Source: an uncultured Parasphingopyxis sp. (GTDB lineage: Bacteria; Pseudomonadota; Alphaproteobacteria; Sphingomonadales; Sphingomonadaceae). From it: a stretch of DNA of 64,000 nt. Below are positions 51,832-60,949 of the stretch, piece by piece. The translations under genes and the position numbers were made by a program. Each line of letters starts with the position of its first letter. The first letter of the stretch is position 1. A model generated the notes under the pieces. That model saw nothing but the letters and a program-made list of their open reading frames with translations. It was not told the DNA's origin and did not search any database. The stretch is taken from positions 61,428 through 125,427 of the forward strand of contig CAMYKP010000013.1 in assembly GCA_947259005.1 (NCBI GenBank). The letters are read 5' to 3'.

Positions 51832-53257
51832 CGTCGTCGGCTCCATGACGGTTCATCCCCTTCGGCAAGGCAAAGGCGACGAGCGTCGCCGCGACACACA
51901 ACCCGATGATGTACCAGATTGCGAGTTCGAAGGCGGCCGGCGTAGGATACCGTTCTCCGGTTTCGGGCGAGACGATCTGATCGGTAGCGAGCAATACTGC
52001 AACGATCTGGGCCCCGATGCCCAGAAAAGCCTGGCGAACGACTGTCATCATTCCCGTAGTTTCGCTCGTGCGTTCGGGCGGGGCGGCATAGGCCAGAATT
52101 GTCGGGCCGACCGCAAAGAACATTGTTGTGCCGAACGAAATCACGCACAGCGCCAGGATCACCTGGAGGATCGTGGCGTGCATCGCCAGCGCCAGGCTCC
52201 ATCCGGTTATCGTGAGGATACCGCCTGTGATCATCGCCAGCCGCCCGCCTCCGCGATAGGTGAGCCAGCCTGAAAGCGGCCCTGCGAAAAGGGAAAGAAT
52301 GTTCGAAGGCAGTTTGGCGAGGCCCGCCATGGTTGCCGTTGCTCCCAGGCCGACCAACGTCCATTTTGGCGCCTGCAGCATGATCGAGAAGACGAGCGTG
52401 ATCTGCAGCGTACTCATCGCGGTAAGTGCGGTGATGGCGTTGGCGATCGAGATATTGCGGTCCCGGAACAGACGTACGTCGATTAGTGGGTCATCGCTGG
52501 CAAGGCTGTGACGCAGCCACCAGGCGAGAAGGGCGAAAGCGAGAAGGAGCGTGCCGAGGTTGAACGGGTCGATCCAGCCTGACCGGGGCGCATTGCTGAT
52601 GTAGAAAAGCAGCGCGAAAATGCCCGGTGCGAACAACATCCCGCTCAGCCAGTCTATCCTGCCAACCTTCAGGCGCGGCGAGGTCGGCAACAGCCACCAT
52701 ATCAGGAGGAAGCTCGTTGAACAGAACAGCGCACTCGCCACGAACACGCCATGCCAGCCGCTCGTGTCGACGATCCATCCACCGAGGACGAGACCGAGAG
52801 CAGTTCCGGCCGATGCACCTGAAATCATGAGGCCGATGCCCATCGAAACCCTGTGCGCTGGCAAATTTTCGCGCACCAGGCCGATACACAGCGGCAGGAT
52901 CGCTCCTGTAAGTCCCTGTATGATCCGACCGGCCAGCAGGATCGGATAGTTGGGCGCCAGGGCGCTGATAAGGGAACCGACCGCACCCACGGCCAACAGG
53001 ATCATCAGTACCTGCCGCCTACCGAAAATGTCGCCGAGCCTCCCGGCAACTGCGGCGATTGCAGCGCCAACGAGCAGATAACCCGAGATCAACCAGCCGA
53101 TCAGAACCGGATCTCCAAAATCCGCGAGGAGCGACCGCGAGGCCGCAAGGATCATCGCTGTTTCGAATGAGCCGGTGATCTCTGCCATCCACAGCGCAGC
53201 GACAACGGGCCAGAGCGCGGCGCCCCCTTCCGATTGTCTGGCCTGCGTCCGTACCAC
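51824..53257 (-). CDS. MFS transporter, DHA2-type (about 14 helices)
   Basis: A 477-residue major facilitator. The signature GRLGDIFGRRQVL lies near residue 75 and AGRIIQGLTGAILPL follows, as in drug:H+ antiporter family 2. It is longer than the MFS protein at 48945 and has extra central helices around LFYISNAPRSGW. The gene starts 3 bp after the stop of the preceding SDR. Export of a toxic intermediate or uptake of substrate are both possible. The C-terminus is unusually acidic (GADDDD). Confidence 0.88.
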   Translation of the reverse strand: MVRTQARQSEGGAALWPVVAALWMAEITGSFETAMILAASRSLLADFGDPVLIGWLISGYLLVGAAIAAVAGRLGDIFGRRQVLMILLAVGAVGSLISALAPNYPILLAGRIIQGLTGAILPLCIGLVRENLPAHRVSMGIGLMISGASAGTALGLVLGGWIVDTSGWHGVFVASALFCSTSFLLIWWLLPTSPRLKVGRIDWLSGMLFAPGIFALLFYISNAPRSGWIDPFNLGTLLLAFALLAWWLRHSLASDDPLIDVRLFRDRNISIANAITALTAMSTLQITLVFSIMLQAPKWTLVGLGATATMAGLAKLPSNILSLFAGPLSGWLTYRGGGRLAMITGGILTITGWSLALAMHATILQVILALCVISFGTTMFFAVGPTILAYAAPPERTSETTGMMTVVRQAFLGIGAQIVAVLLATDQIVSPETGERYPTPAAFELAIWYIIGLCVAATLVAFALPKGMNRHGADDDD

Positions 53258-53260
53258 CTT

Positions 53261-54055
53261 CTATTCGTGCTCTGCTGTCGCGGAACGAACGGAGGGTGGA
53301 ATACCTTCAGCGGCGGCGCGAACTTCCATCAGGTCGATGCTCACATCCCCGGGCATCGAAAGCAGCGCGACCAGCGCCTGCGCCATGCTTTCGGGACTCG
53401 CCGATGTACCGGACATGGCCGCATGGCCGGTGCGCAAGATCGTCTCGTAGAATTTTTGGGCGACTTGCTGATCCCAGTTATCGCCGCCCGAACCTCCGGA
53501 CACCGATCCGGAACGCAGGATGGAAACGCGAATACCATCCTTGCGGAGTTCATCGCGCAGCCCGGCCGAAAAGGTTTCAACCGCGGCCTTTGTCGCCGCG
53601 TAGAGCGAAAGCATCGGAAAAGGTGTGTTCACCGACTCGCTGCTGATCGAGACGATCTGCCCTCCGCTCTTCCGCAAATGCGGTACAGCGGCGCGTACAA
53701 GCCAGACGATACCCCGCAAATTGATATCGATATGCTGGTCGACCAGCTCGTCGCTGACTTGCTCGATCTCGAACGGATGGAATATCGCCGCATTGTTAAC
53801 CAGCGCGTCGATCCGGCCGAATCGCTCTGCGACGGATGCGATCGCTTGGTTGACCTCGGCGCTGTCGCGGACATCGCATTCGATTGCCGCGACTTTGGCA
53901 CCATGATCGCGGGCGACCCGGTCGAGTGCTTGGGAGGGGCGGGCGAGACAGCCGACCTGCGCGCCTTCGGCGACGAGCGTGTCGACAAATGCCCGGCCCA
54001 TTCCTTTGGATCCGCCCGTAACGACGACGACCTTTCCGTCCACAGGACCACCCAT
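53261..54055 (-). CDS. SDR family oxidoreductase
   Basis: A 264-residue classical SDR: TGGSKGMG near residues 12-19, NNAAIF, ISSESV with the catalytic Ser, and YAATK. The ATG at 54055 follows a GAGAGGGG ribosome site; an in-frame start at 54073 is also possible. It is the first gene of the operon that runs to 48149. Motif B copy 4 lies 27 bp upstream. The C-terminal 60 residues depart from the family's usual DGG strand (DVSIDLMEVRAAAEG), as in sepiapterin-reductase-like SDRs. Confidence 0.86.
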   Translation of the reverse strand: MGGPVDGKVVVVTGGSKGMGRAFVDTLVAEGAQVGCLARPSQALDRVARDHGAKVAAIECDVRDSAEVNQAIASVAERFGRIDALVNNAAIFHPFEIEQVSDELVDQHIDINLRGIVWLVRAAVPHLRKSGGQIVSISSESVNTPFPMLSLYAATKAAVETFSAGLRDELRKDGIRVSILRSGSVSGGSGGDNWDQQVAQKFYETILRTGHAAMSGTSASPESMAQALVALLSMPGDVSIDLMEVRAAAEGIPPSVRSATAEHE

Positions 54056-54081
54056 CGATATCCCCTCTCTCAATCCCCATT

Positions 54082-54098
54082 ATTGACGATCCGTCAAC
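54082..54098. promoter_or_regulatory. Motif B copy 4 (putative operator)
   Basis: ATTGACGATCCGTCAAC is an inverted repeat (TTGACG-ATC-CGTCAA with 6 bp arms) directly upstream of the SDR-led minus-strand operon that starts at 54055. Confidence 0.7.
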
Positions 54099-54526
54099 TT
54101 ATGGCAATTGGCAACTGCCTGTCGGGCCTGAAAGCGCTCGATTGCGACACAGGAGAAGCACGCGAGGTTGGTCCCAGCGGTTCGGCACGATGATCAGCAA
54201 CCTTTCGAGTATGCCATTCTCATAGGCCCTAAGCATAACCATGAAGGGGAATGCAGGCTCCTCGAGATTTGACGCCAACGTCCCGGCGATTCGTATCCCG
54301 CTTTCTGAAGTCGGCTGATCATTGGAAGCACCAGGGTGGCAATATGCACGCGCCGTGACGCTGCGCAATTGGACTGGAATTGGGTTAAATTCTTTCAAAT
54401 CACCGTTTTTTTTGGATATTTCAGCCGGAGATATGGGAACCCGGTTGCTTTGTTCTGCACGCTTGATAGAGCGTTTCACGTCGCGATTTCGCCTTGGTGC
54501 AAGGCTAGCAAAACGGATGGGGTAGA
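54099..54526. other. Intergenic region at the island boundary, no supported gene
   Basis: About 430 bases separate the catabolic island from the sulfoquinovose locus. The base composition is more AT-rich than the flanks, with an oligo-T tract near 54406. A 157-codon open frame on the minus strand overlaps the start of the sqdB-like gene and shows no recognisable motif or start site. The region probably carries the sqdB promoter; no clear -35/-10 pair was singled out. Confidence 0.5.
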
Positions 54527-55684
54527 ATGAAAATTTTCGTATTGGGCGGTGATGGCTTCTGTGGTTGGCCAACCAGTCTTTATCTTTCGCGCCGGGGCAA
54601 TGACGTTACAATCATTGACAATCTTTCGCGCCGGAAAATTGATATCGAACTTGGCGTGGACTCGCTTACGCCGATTGCGCCGATAGATCAGCGGCTCGCG
54701 GCCTGGAAAGAGGTTAGCGGGAAGGACATAGCGTTTCACGATTTCGATATTTCGGAGAATTATCACCGGCTGCTGAGCCTTATCGAGGATGAAAATCCCG
54801 ATGTGATTATCCATTTCGCCGAGCAGCGCGCTGCGCCTTATTCGATGAAATCGAGCTTCCACAAGCGCTACACGGTGGACAATAATCTCAACGCGACTCA
54901 TAATCTGCTCGCTGCCATCGTCGAGGCGAAGAGCAATGCGCACGTTGTCCATCTCGGGACGATGGGCGTTTATGGTTATGGTACGGCGGGCATGAAAATT
55001 CCCGAAGGTTATCTCACTGTTCAGATCCCCACCGACACGGATACGATCGAGCAGGAAATTCTCTATCCGGTGAATCCGGGTTCGGTCTATCACCTGACCA
55101 AGACCCAGGATCAGCTCTTCTTCGCCTATTACAACAAGAATGACGGTATTCGGGTGACCGACCTTCATCAGGGCATCGTCTGGGGAACTCAGACTGAAGA
55201 AACGAAAATGGACGAGCGGCTGATCAATCGTTTCGACTATGACGGCGATTATGGCACGGTTCTCAACCGCTTCGTTATGCAGGCGGCTCTCGACTATCCG
55301 ATGACCGTCCATGGTACGGGCGGACAGACGCGGGCCTTCATCCATATCCAGGATACCTGCCGCTGTATCGAACTTGCGATCGCAAACCCGCCGCAAAAAG
55401 GCGAGCGCGTGAACATCCTCAACCAGATGACCGAAACCCACCGGGTTCGCGATCTGGCCAAGATGATCGCGGACAAGACGGGTAGCGAGTTCGAGCTGGT
55501 CGACAATCCGCGCAACGAAGCCGATGAAAACGAACTGCATGTCGCCAATGACCGGTTCCTCGGCCTCGGCCTCGATCCGATAACGCTCGACGACGGCCTG
55601 CTCGACGAGATCAAGGAGATCGCCGAGAAATATGCGGACCGTTGCGACCGGACGAAGATTCCCTGCGTATCGAAGTGGAACTAA
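54527..55684 (+). CDS. sqdB: UDP-sulfoquinovose synthase
   Basis: A 385-residue extended SDR that makes UDP-sulfoquinovose from UDP-glucose and sulfite. The N-terminal [15 protein letters not shown] (7-21) is the diagnostic SQD1/SqdB NAD loop. [14 protein letters not shown] and SLTPI follow, then the catalytic Thr145 in GTMGVYG and the pair Tyr188/Lys192 in [16 protein letters not shown] and RAFIHIQD are also family-typical. It is followed 15 bp later by an APS-reductase-like gene that would supply sulfite. The product is used for sulfolipid in phototrophs; here a glycan or glycolipid use is inferred from the neighbouring glycosyltransferase. Confidence 0.92.
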   Translation: MKIFVLGGDGFCGWPTSLYLSRRGNDVTIIDNLSRRKIDIELGVDSLTPIAPIDQRLAAWKEVSGKDIAFHDFDISENYHRLLSLIEDENPDVIIHFAEQRAAPYSMKSSFHKRYTVDNNLNATHNLLAAIVEAKSNAHVVHLGTMGVYGYGTAGMKIPEGYLTVQIPTDTDTIEQEILYPVNPGSVYHLTKTQDQLFFAYYNKNDGIRVTDLHQGIVWGTQTEETKMDERLINRFDYDGDYGTVLNRFVMQAALDYPMTVHGTGGQTRAFIHIQDTCRCIELAIANPPQKGERVNILNQMTETHRVRDLAKMIADKTGSEFELVDNPRNEADENELHVANDRFLGLGLDPITLDDGLLDEIKEIAEKYADRCDRTKIPCVSKWN

Positions 55685-55699
55685 GCCGGGGCATCGGCA

Positions 55700-56464
55700 G
55701 TGACACTGGCTACACGCAAGGCGATTGAGCTCAGCGAAAAAGCCGCAGCGCTGAACGCCCGCTTCGAGACGCTTTCGACCGGGCAGATTCTGGATCAGAT
55801 ACTGCATGGCCGCGTGGCGGGCCGCACGGCCGTCCTGTCGTCTTTTGGCGCGGAGGCTGCGGTTCTGCTGAAGCTCGTTGCTGACAAGGAACCGACCACG
55901 CCGGTCGTATTTCTGGAGACGCGCAAGCATTTTCCGGAAACGCTGGGCTATGTCGACGATCTGATGGACAGCCTCGGCCTGACCACATTGGTGCGGGTAC
56001 GGCCCAGCCCCGGTCAGATCGCCGCATCGGACCCGAATGGCGATCTCAACGCCACCGACCCGGACCGCTGCTGCTATGTTCGCAAGACCTTGCCCATGAT
56101 CGGTGCGCTCAAAAATTATGATTGTGTGCTTACGGGCAGGAAGCGTTTCCAGACCGATGATCGCAAGGGCATGGATTTTGCCGAGGTCCAGCAGACCTGG
56201 TTGCGGATCAATCCTATTGCCGACTGGACGCAGGATGCCATCGATGCGTTTCTTTCGGACCATGACCTCGCAAGGCACCCACTGATTGCGCAAGGCTATG
56301 CGTCAATCGGTTGTGCCCCCTGCACCCTTCCGAGCGAGAATCGGGACGGCCGCTGGGCCGATCAGACAAAAACCGAATGCGGCATCCACCTGCATGGTAG
56401 CGATGATCCATCACCGAATAGCGACGCGCAAACGAGCGCCACGGATCAGTCGCCAAAGCCCTGA
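55700..56464 (+). CDS. cysH: Assimilatory APS (adenylylsulfate) reductase-like protein
   Basis: A 254-residue PAPS/APS reductase family protein. SSFGAEAAVLL (47-57) binds the nucleotide phosphates. Cys124-Cys125 and Cys205/Cys208 (CCYVRK, CAPC) are the ligands of the 4Fe-4S cluster that marks APS reductases, and ECGIH carries catalytic Cys227. The start is GTG. It reduces APS to sulfite, the sulfur donor of UDP-sulfoquinovose synthase, whose gene lies 15 bp upstream. This may be a dedicated copy rather than the housekeeping cysteine-pathway enzyme, since no cysI, cysD or cysN is adjacent. The last 20 residues are a Ser/Asp/Pro-rich tail. Confidence 0.9.
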   Translation: MTLATRKAIELSEKAAALNARFETLSTGQILDQILHGRVAGRTAVLSSFGAEAAVLLKLVADKEPTTPVVFLETRKHFPETLGYVDDLMDSLGLTTLVRVRPSPGQIAASDPNGDLNATDPDRCCYVRKTLPMIGALKNYDCVLTGRKRFQTDDRKGMDFAEVQQTWLRINPIADWTQDAIDAFLSDHDLARHPLIAQGYASIGCAPCTLPSENRDGRWADQTKTECGIHLHGSDDPSPNSDAQTSATDQSPKP

Positions 56465-56492
56465 TTCACCTGGTTCGCTGCGGGGGCTTGTC

Positions 56493-59201
56493 CTACAACC
56501 CTATTTTTTGGCGGATACGGTCCAGCATTCCGCCGCGCGGGGATGATCCTGTCGATCCTCCGTCCGAGGTACCTGTCGTTCCAGGGTCATTGCTTGCCAC
56601 GATTGGCGCTGGGGCCTTTTTCGTGGATTTCTGAGCACGTAGCTTTTTGACCTGGTCGAGCATGAACGCGAAATCGTCCCCCCAGTATATCGACCGGTGC
56701 GAGCTGAGATAATAGACGCTCGGCTCCAGACGTTGAACGGCAAGACCGGCTGCCCGGACTTTGTCACCAACGATCAGTTCGATCCGCAGATGGGTTTTTT
56801 CCTGACTTTCCAGAAAGGGGAGCAGTTCGATTTCCGAAGTCACGAACTCGCCTTGCGTGTCATAGTCGCGCTCGTGGCGGATTACCTCTTTGTTGGCCGT
56901 TACCAGGAGCTCACCTTTGTGGCGCTTTGCGACCTGCAAGATTCCCGTGGCGTCATCGAACCCCAAGAGAATGGAATCATTCTGCCGGACCTTGTCGAAG
57001 ACATGGCCTTTCCGGTCGACATTCGTAAGCCAGGCGATGCTATCCGCGGCGCGGTGCGCCTTGGCCATGATCAGCGGGCCACTATTTGACTTTCGTTTCC
57101 CGCCGCCGCCAAGACTGCCTTGATCAAGGAGTAGCAATTTGCGTGCAGAGAGGCCGGCATTTTCAAGGACTGGTTTACGGACCAGATAGCTGCAAATCGG
57201 GTCTGCGGTGCCAAGGGATTCCTGCCCATCCGCAACTTTGAATAGCGGTTCGGGAATCACAAGCAATTCACGGCCGCCGATTGCGGCCCGGCCGATATAT
57301 TCGTGGATCGCACCTGCCGAGACGCGATAGGGATCGAAAGGCCCGCACTCGTCGAATGCCGCCCTAGTTCCGATGAGAAGTTCCACGCCATAGGCATCGC
57401 CCGACAAGGTTTGCGTCGCCAGATCGGCCCCCATCGGTGCAAAGAGAGTCTCGGTTTCCATATCGAATGACTGGATCTGGAACAGGGAGGTCAGGAAATC
57501 AGTTGGATGTTCGGCAAGGGCCTTGCCAATTGTCTGGAAAAACTCAGGCGCCAGACCATGAGCGCCGGCGGCGTCGAATATCAGGATATCCGTCTGCAGC
57601 GTCTCTCGCGCCCGGTTGAAACATTCGCCAACCGAAGCGCCGATCATTTCGATGATCGTGAAGCCCTTGTCTCTCGCCTTAGCGATCGTTTCCTGCACAG
57701 CGGGTGTTGGCAGGAAGGCTATGACAATGACATGCTCGGCCGCTGCGAGCATATCCGGTGTGCGATCTTCAACCAGTTCGGACAGATTATGCTGGTCGGG
57801 AGGCGCAGAAACATAGGCGATTGTCTGGGCCTTGGCCTCTGCAATCCTCTTCGGCGCAAGTCTCTCATGGCCGTTTTCTGCGAGATACCGGTGAAAGCCG
57901 TACCAGGTTTCGAGATTCTGTTTGTTTTCAAAAGCCGGATGGGCGACGGGCTGGCCATGCTCAAGCGCGCTGGCCATGCGATCGGCCAGATGCTGAACTT
58001 CGGGCCGCACAAGCGTTGCCTCATGGTCCACCGGATCGATCAGCTCCGGCGTCCCGCCAACGCCGGTGGCGATGAAGGGGATTTTGTGCACGAGCGTCTC
58101 ATATACCGCCATCGTCGAATTTTCGATGAGTGACGGCATGACGGCGATCATGTCGCGCGAGCACATCAGGGACAGTGCCTCGGGCTGGTTGCGGTCGCTG
58201 ACGATTTCGATCGGAAACGGCCATTGTGCGGCATGGGCGGTTATGAACTCGATCGGTTTCAGGTTGCCCTGGCCTTGCAGCTTTTCCCCTTCCTTCCCGA
58301 GAAAGGTGATTTTCTCAATCTCTATACCGCGCGCGACGAGCACATCGATAGCGAAGACGAATAACTCCAGCCCTTTGCGCGGTTCGAGCCGTCCGAAAAA
58401 CACAATTTCTTTGGTCTTTACGGTATCGCCATATGCGCGGTCAGGTCGCTGATCCTCGACCAGGACTTCCGAGAAGTCGACGATATTGGGTTGCACATAG
58501 GTCCTGCCTTCGGGAAGCGCATAGCCGATATGATCCATGAAACTCAGAAGATGGGCGCTGCCACCGACAACAATGTCCGACCATTCGACGCATTTTTGCT
58601 CGGCATAGGCCGCGACGACAAGTTCAGGTTTGTCGATCGGCCTCATCTGGTAGTGCCGGTTCCAGATATAGGGCGATGATGTCTTCATCACGAACAGCGT
58701 ATCCTGGAATGCCAACCCAAGCCGCTTTGCCTGGAGGCAGTAAAAGGCCCCGCCGCGCCATTCCGACGTGTGGACCATGTCGAAATGGTCGTTCGCCTTC
58801 AGCCATTGATAGAAGGAGAGCCAGCGCCATTGCCATTTGGGGCTGGCACAGGCGAGGGGCGCTTCCAGTTCTGGGAGGTAGACTAGATCGATACCGAAAC
58901 TGGCATAATGCTCGATCCAGTGTTCCGGCGTTTCATTCTCGACCGTGCGCCCTTTGAGATAAAGGACGGTGACCTTGTGCCCTTCAGCGGCAAGGCCGCG
59001 CGCGAGATGATAATAGGTCGAGGCGATCCCGCCATTGCGGACCGGGCCGATAATCTCTTCCGTTGCGATCAATACGCGCAACGCGTTTCCTGTCGCGTCG
59101 GATGTAAATCCCTTGAGCGATGGGAAAGATTGAACGTTGAACAGATCTTTCTGCAAGCTTTTTCCCCAAGTTAAGGCGCGACCCTTATTTGGTTTGTGCA
59201 A
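56493..59201 (-). CDS. Large GT4-GT2 fusion glycosyltransferase
   Basis: A protein of about 902 residues. Residues 40-420 form a GT-B family 4 glycosyltransferase: LIATEEIIGPVRNGGIAS, FFGRLEPRKGLELFV near 270, and PSLIENSTMAVYE with the nucleotide-sugar Glu. Residues 460-680 look like a decayed GT-A (family 2) domain: GASVGECFNRARETLQTDIL, then DAAG where DxD is expected, GTRAAFDECGPFDPY and VIPEPLF. The rest is a low-similarity beta-rich region and a Ser/Gly tail. The start is a TTG at 59201 that overlaps the methyltransferase stop; a TTG at 59156 after GGGG is an alternative. It may transfer sulfoquinovose. Confidence 0.8.
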   Translation of the reverse strand: MHKPNKGRALTWGKSLQKDLFNVQSFPSLKGFTSDATGNALRVLIATEEIIGPVRNGGIASTYYHLARGLAAEGHKVTVLYLKGRTVENETPEHWIEHYASFGIDLVYLPELEAPLACASPKWQWRWLSFYQWLKANDHFDMVHTSEWRGGAFYCLQAKRLGLAFQDTLFVMKTSSPYIWNRHYQMRPIDKPELVVAAYAEQKCVEWSDIVVGGSAHLLSFMDHIGYALPEGRTYVQPNIVDFSEVLVEDQRPDRAYGDTVKTKEIVFFGRLEPRKGLELFVFAIDVLVARGIEIEKITFLGKEGEKLQGQGNLKPIEFITAHAAQWPFPIEIVSDRNQPEALSLMCSRDMIAVMPSLIENSTMAVYETLVHKIPFIATGVGGTPELIDPVDHEATLVRPEVQHLADRMASALEHGQPVAHPAFENKQNLETWYGFHRYLAENGHERLAPKRIAEAKAQTIAYVSAPPDQHNLSELVEDRTPDMLAAAEHVIVIAFLPTPAVQETIAKARDKGFTIIEMIGASVGECFNRARETLQTDILIFDAAGAHGLAPEFFQTIGKALAEHPTDFLTSLFQIQSFDMETETLFAPMGADLATQTLSGDAYGVELLIGTRAAFDECGPFDPYRVSAGAIHEYIGRAAIGGRELLVIPEPLFKVADGQESLGTADPICSYLVRKPVLENAGLSARKLLLLDQGSLGGGGKRKSNSGPLIMAKAHRAADSIAWLTNVDRKGHVFDKVRQNDSILLGFDDATGILQVAKRHKGELLVTANKEVIRHERDYDTQGEFVTSEIELLPFLESQEKTHLRIELIVGDKVRAAGLAVQRLEPSVYYLSSHRSIYWGDDFAFMLDQVKKLRAQKSTKKAPAPIVASNDPGTTGTSDGGSTGSSPRGGMLDRIRQKIGL

Positions 59202-60786
59202 TGCACAATACTGTGCTTACCATCAAGTCCCGGCGGGTTAAACTCTCGTCGAATTCGCGCAGGCGGTTGAAAACGTCGTCGGTCAGGCGGTCGGCCACAT
59301 TCTGTGGTGATTCGATTTCAAGCCATTTTTCAAGCACATAATTGTCCTCGGTTACAGCCTTGATCTCATCGAGGCGAATCTGATTGAGGCTGGTGTTGAA
59401 TATGTGATTCTCCGGCACATCCGGCGCGATCAGAATATGATTCCAGTCTACCATTTCCTCATGCTTGGCCAAACCAGGTTCATATTGCTCCGGTTTGCTT
59501 GGGGCCATGTGATGTCCATTCCAACTGAAAAAATTATCATGATGGTATATCAGATATCCGCCAGGATTGAGGAGACCACGGATATCGGGAATGATCTCCC
59601 GGATATTATGGAGATGTTCCGTTACATTATGAAGAACGACCGCATCATAGGTCGCTTTCGTTTCAAGATCTTCGATTATCCCGTTTATCAGATGGATATC
59701 AGGGCATCTTTCCATGATCTCGTTGGGCGTAGTCCCCAGATCTGACCATTCCCGCTTGCGCTTGTTTTTCACCCGCGACACATCGAGCGGCATTTTCGGA
59801 TCGATGCCCGTATATTTCTTGGCTCCGGCGACAAGGAACCCGTTGCCGAACGCGCCGAAACCGCAGCCGACATCAAGCACCGATTTGCCTCTGATATGAT
59901 CCTGAATCCTTCGCGGCCAGGTGATGTAGCCGAACTCCACCGACTTCTCGATCACGGCAGGATAGTAATTCTTGATTGCGCTGGCCGGACTCGTGGCGAA
60001 TGCGAAATGGGCAGCTTTCGCCTGATTGACATCATTGGCCCAATTCACGACGCGCAGATGGTCGGCATTCTCCCGTAGCCATCGGACATGGGTTTCCGGT
60101 TTTCCGTCGCCGTCGTTCAGCGCCTCTTCCAGAGCTTTCAGCCGGTCGGGAAGTTTCTCAAGAAATTCTTCTGCCCGTTCCCTTGCAGTTTTTTTCGCGG
60201 GAAGTTTTTTCGACTTCTTGGCCTTTGGCGCGGGGTTCTTGCCAGTTTTCTTGGTAATGGCCTTCTTTGTCTTCCGCGCGCTGTCGATCAGAAACTTCAT
60301 ATCCAGGGCCTCCTTGTGGCCAGGCGCCGCTGCGAGAACATTCTCTATCAGTTGCTTCGCACCGGCCAGTTTCCCACTTTCAATACTGGCACGCGCGAGC
60401 TGTAGCTCGACTGCCAGATTATACCGTTCCTTCTTCGCTGCGATTAGCGTGGCGTGCGCCTTGTCAGGATCGCCCTTGGCCAAAAGTGCGGTCGCCCGCT
60501 CAATCTGCTTTTCAACTTTATCGACCCGAGCCAGCTCTTCGGCCACGGATTTGGAATCTGCTCCAGCTTTTTTGGCGCGTTTCAGGAAGGTGCGTGCATT
60601 CGCGAAATCGCCTTGCCATTCAAGAATCCTTGCACGGAACATGATAGCGAGTTGCTGGTCAGGATTGTCTGCCAACAGGGCATCGACGATTTCCAACGCG
60701 TCCAGTGGACGCCTGTCTGAAAGCAGCTGACGAGCTGTCTTCAATGGGGTTTCAGCTGGTTCACCTGCTTGTTCTCCGGAGGCCAT
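59185..60786 (-). CDS. TPR-linked SAM-dependent methyltransferase
   Basis: A 533-residue protein. Residues 15-165 are TPR-like helical repeats, followed by a Lys/Ala-rich linker (about 170-205: KKAITKKTGKNPAPK, KKSKKLPAKK). From 270 there is a class I methyltransferase with SAM loop VLDVGCGFGAFG (303-314), GIDP, and NVTEHLHNIREIIPDIRGLL. It is related to methyltransferases of polysaccharide clusters. It overlaps the glycosyltransferase gene by 17 bp, so the two are co-expressed. Methylation of a sugar residue added by that enzyme is a reasonable inference. Confidence 0.83.
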   Translation of the reverse strand: MASGEQAGEPAETPLKTARQLLSDRRPLDALEIVDALLADNPDQQLAIMFRARILEWQGDFANARTFLKRAKKAGADSKSVAEELARVDKVEKQIERATALLAKGDPDKAHATLIAAKKERYNLAVELQLARASIESGKLAGAKQLIENVLAAAPGHKEALDMKFLIDSARKTKKAITKKTGKNPAPKAKKSKKLPAKKTARERAEEFLEKLPDRLKALEEALNDGDGKPETHVRWLRENADHLRVVNWANDVNQAKAAHFAFATSPASAIKNYYPAVIEKSVEFGYITWPRRIQDHIRGKSVLDVGCGFGAFGNGFLVAGAKKYTGIDPKMPLDVSRVKNKRKREWSDLGTTPNEIMERCPDIHLINGIIEDLETKATYDAVVLHNVTEHLHNIREIIPDIRGLLNPGGYLIYHHDNFFSWNGHHMAPSKPEQYEPGLAKHEEMVDWNHILIAPDVPENHIFNTSLNQIRLDEIKAVTEDNYVLEKWLEIESPQNVADRLTDDVFNRLREFDESLTRRDLMVSTVLCIAQTK

Positions 60787-60949
60787 AAAATTCAGTCGTT
60801 TTCCATATATTCAAGTCGAAAAATCAGGGCGCAACTATGCCCCGGCTGGATGATGCTGGCTAGCCACAATGCGGCGTACCGCGCAAAAATCCCGATCACG
60901 ATAGATCCCCCTGATTGCATTCGGCTGGCCGGATTCCGGGTGCTCGCAT

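Noticed and set aside
54099..54572. 157-codon open frame on the minus strand at the island boundary
   Set aside because: It overlaps the start of the sqdB-like gene and motif B copy 4 abuts its end. It has no recognisable domain or convincing start site, and its composition does not look coding.
54476..56293. 605-codon open frame on the minus strand opposite sqdB/cysH
   Set aside because: It is an antisense shadow; the plus strand encodes two clear enzymes with intact active sites.
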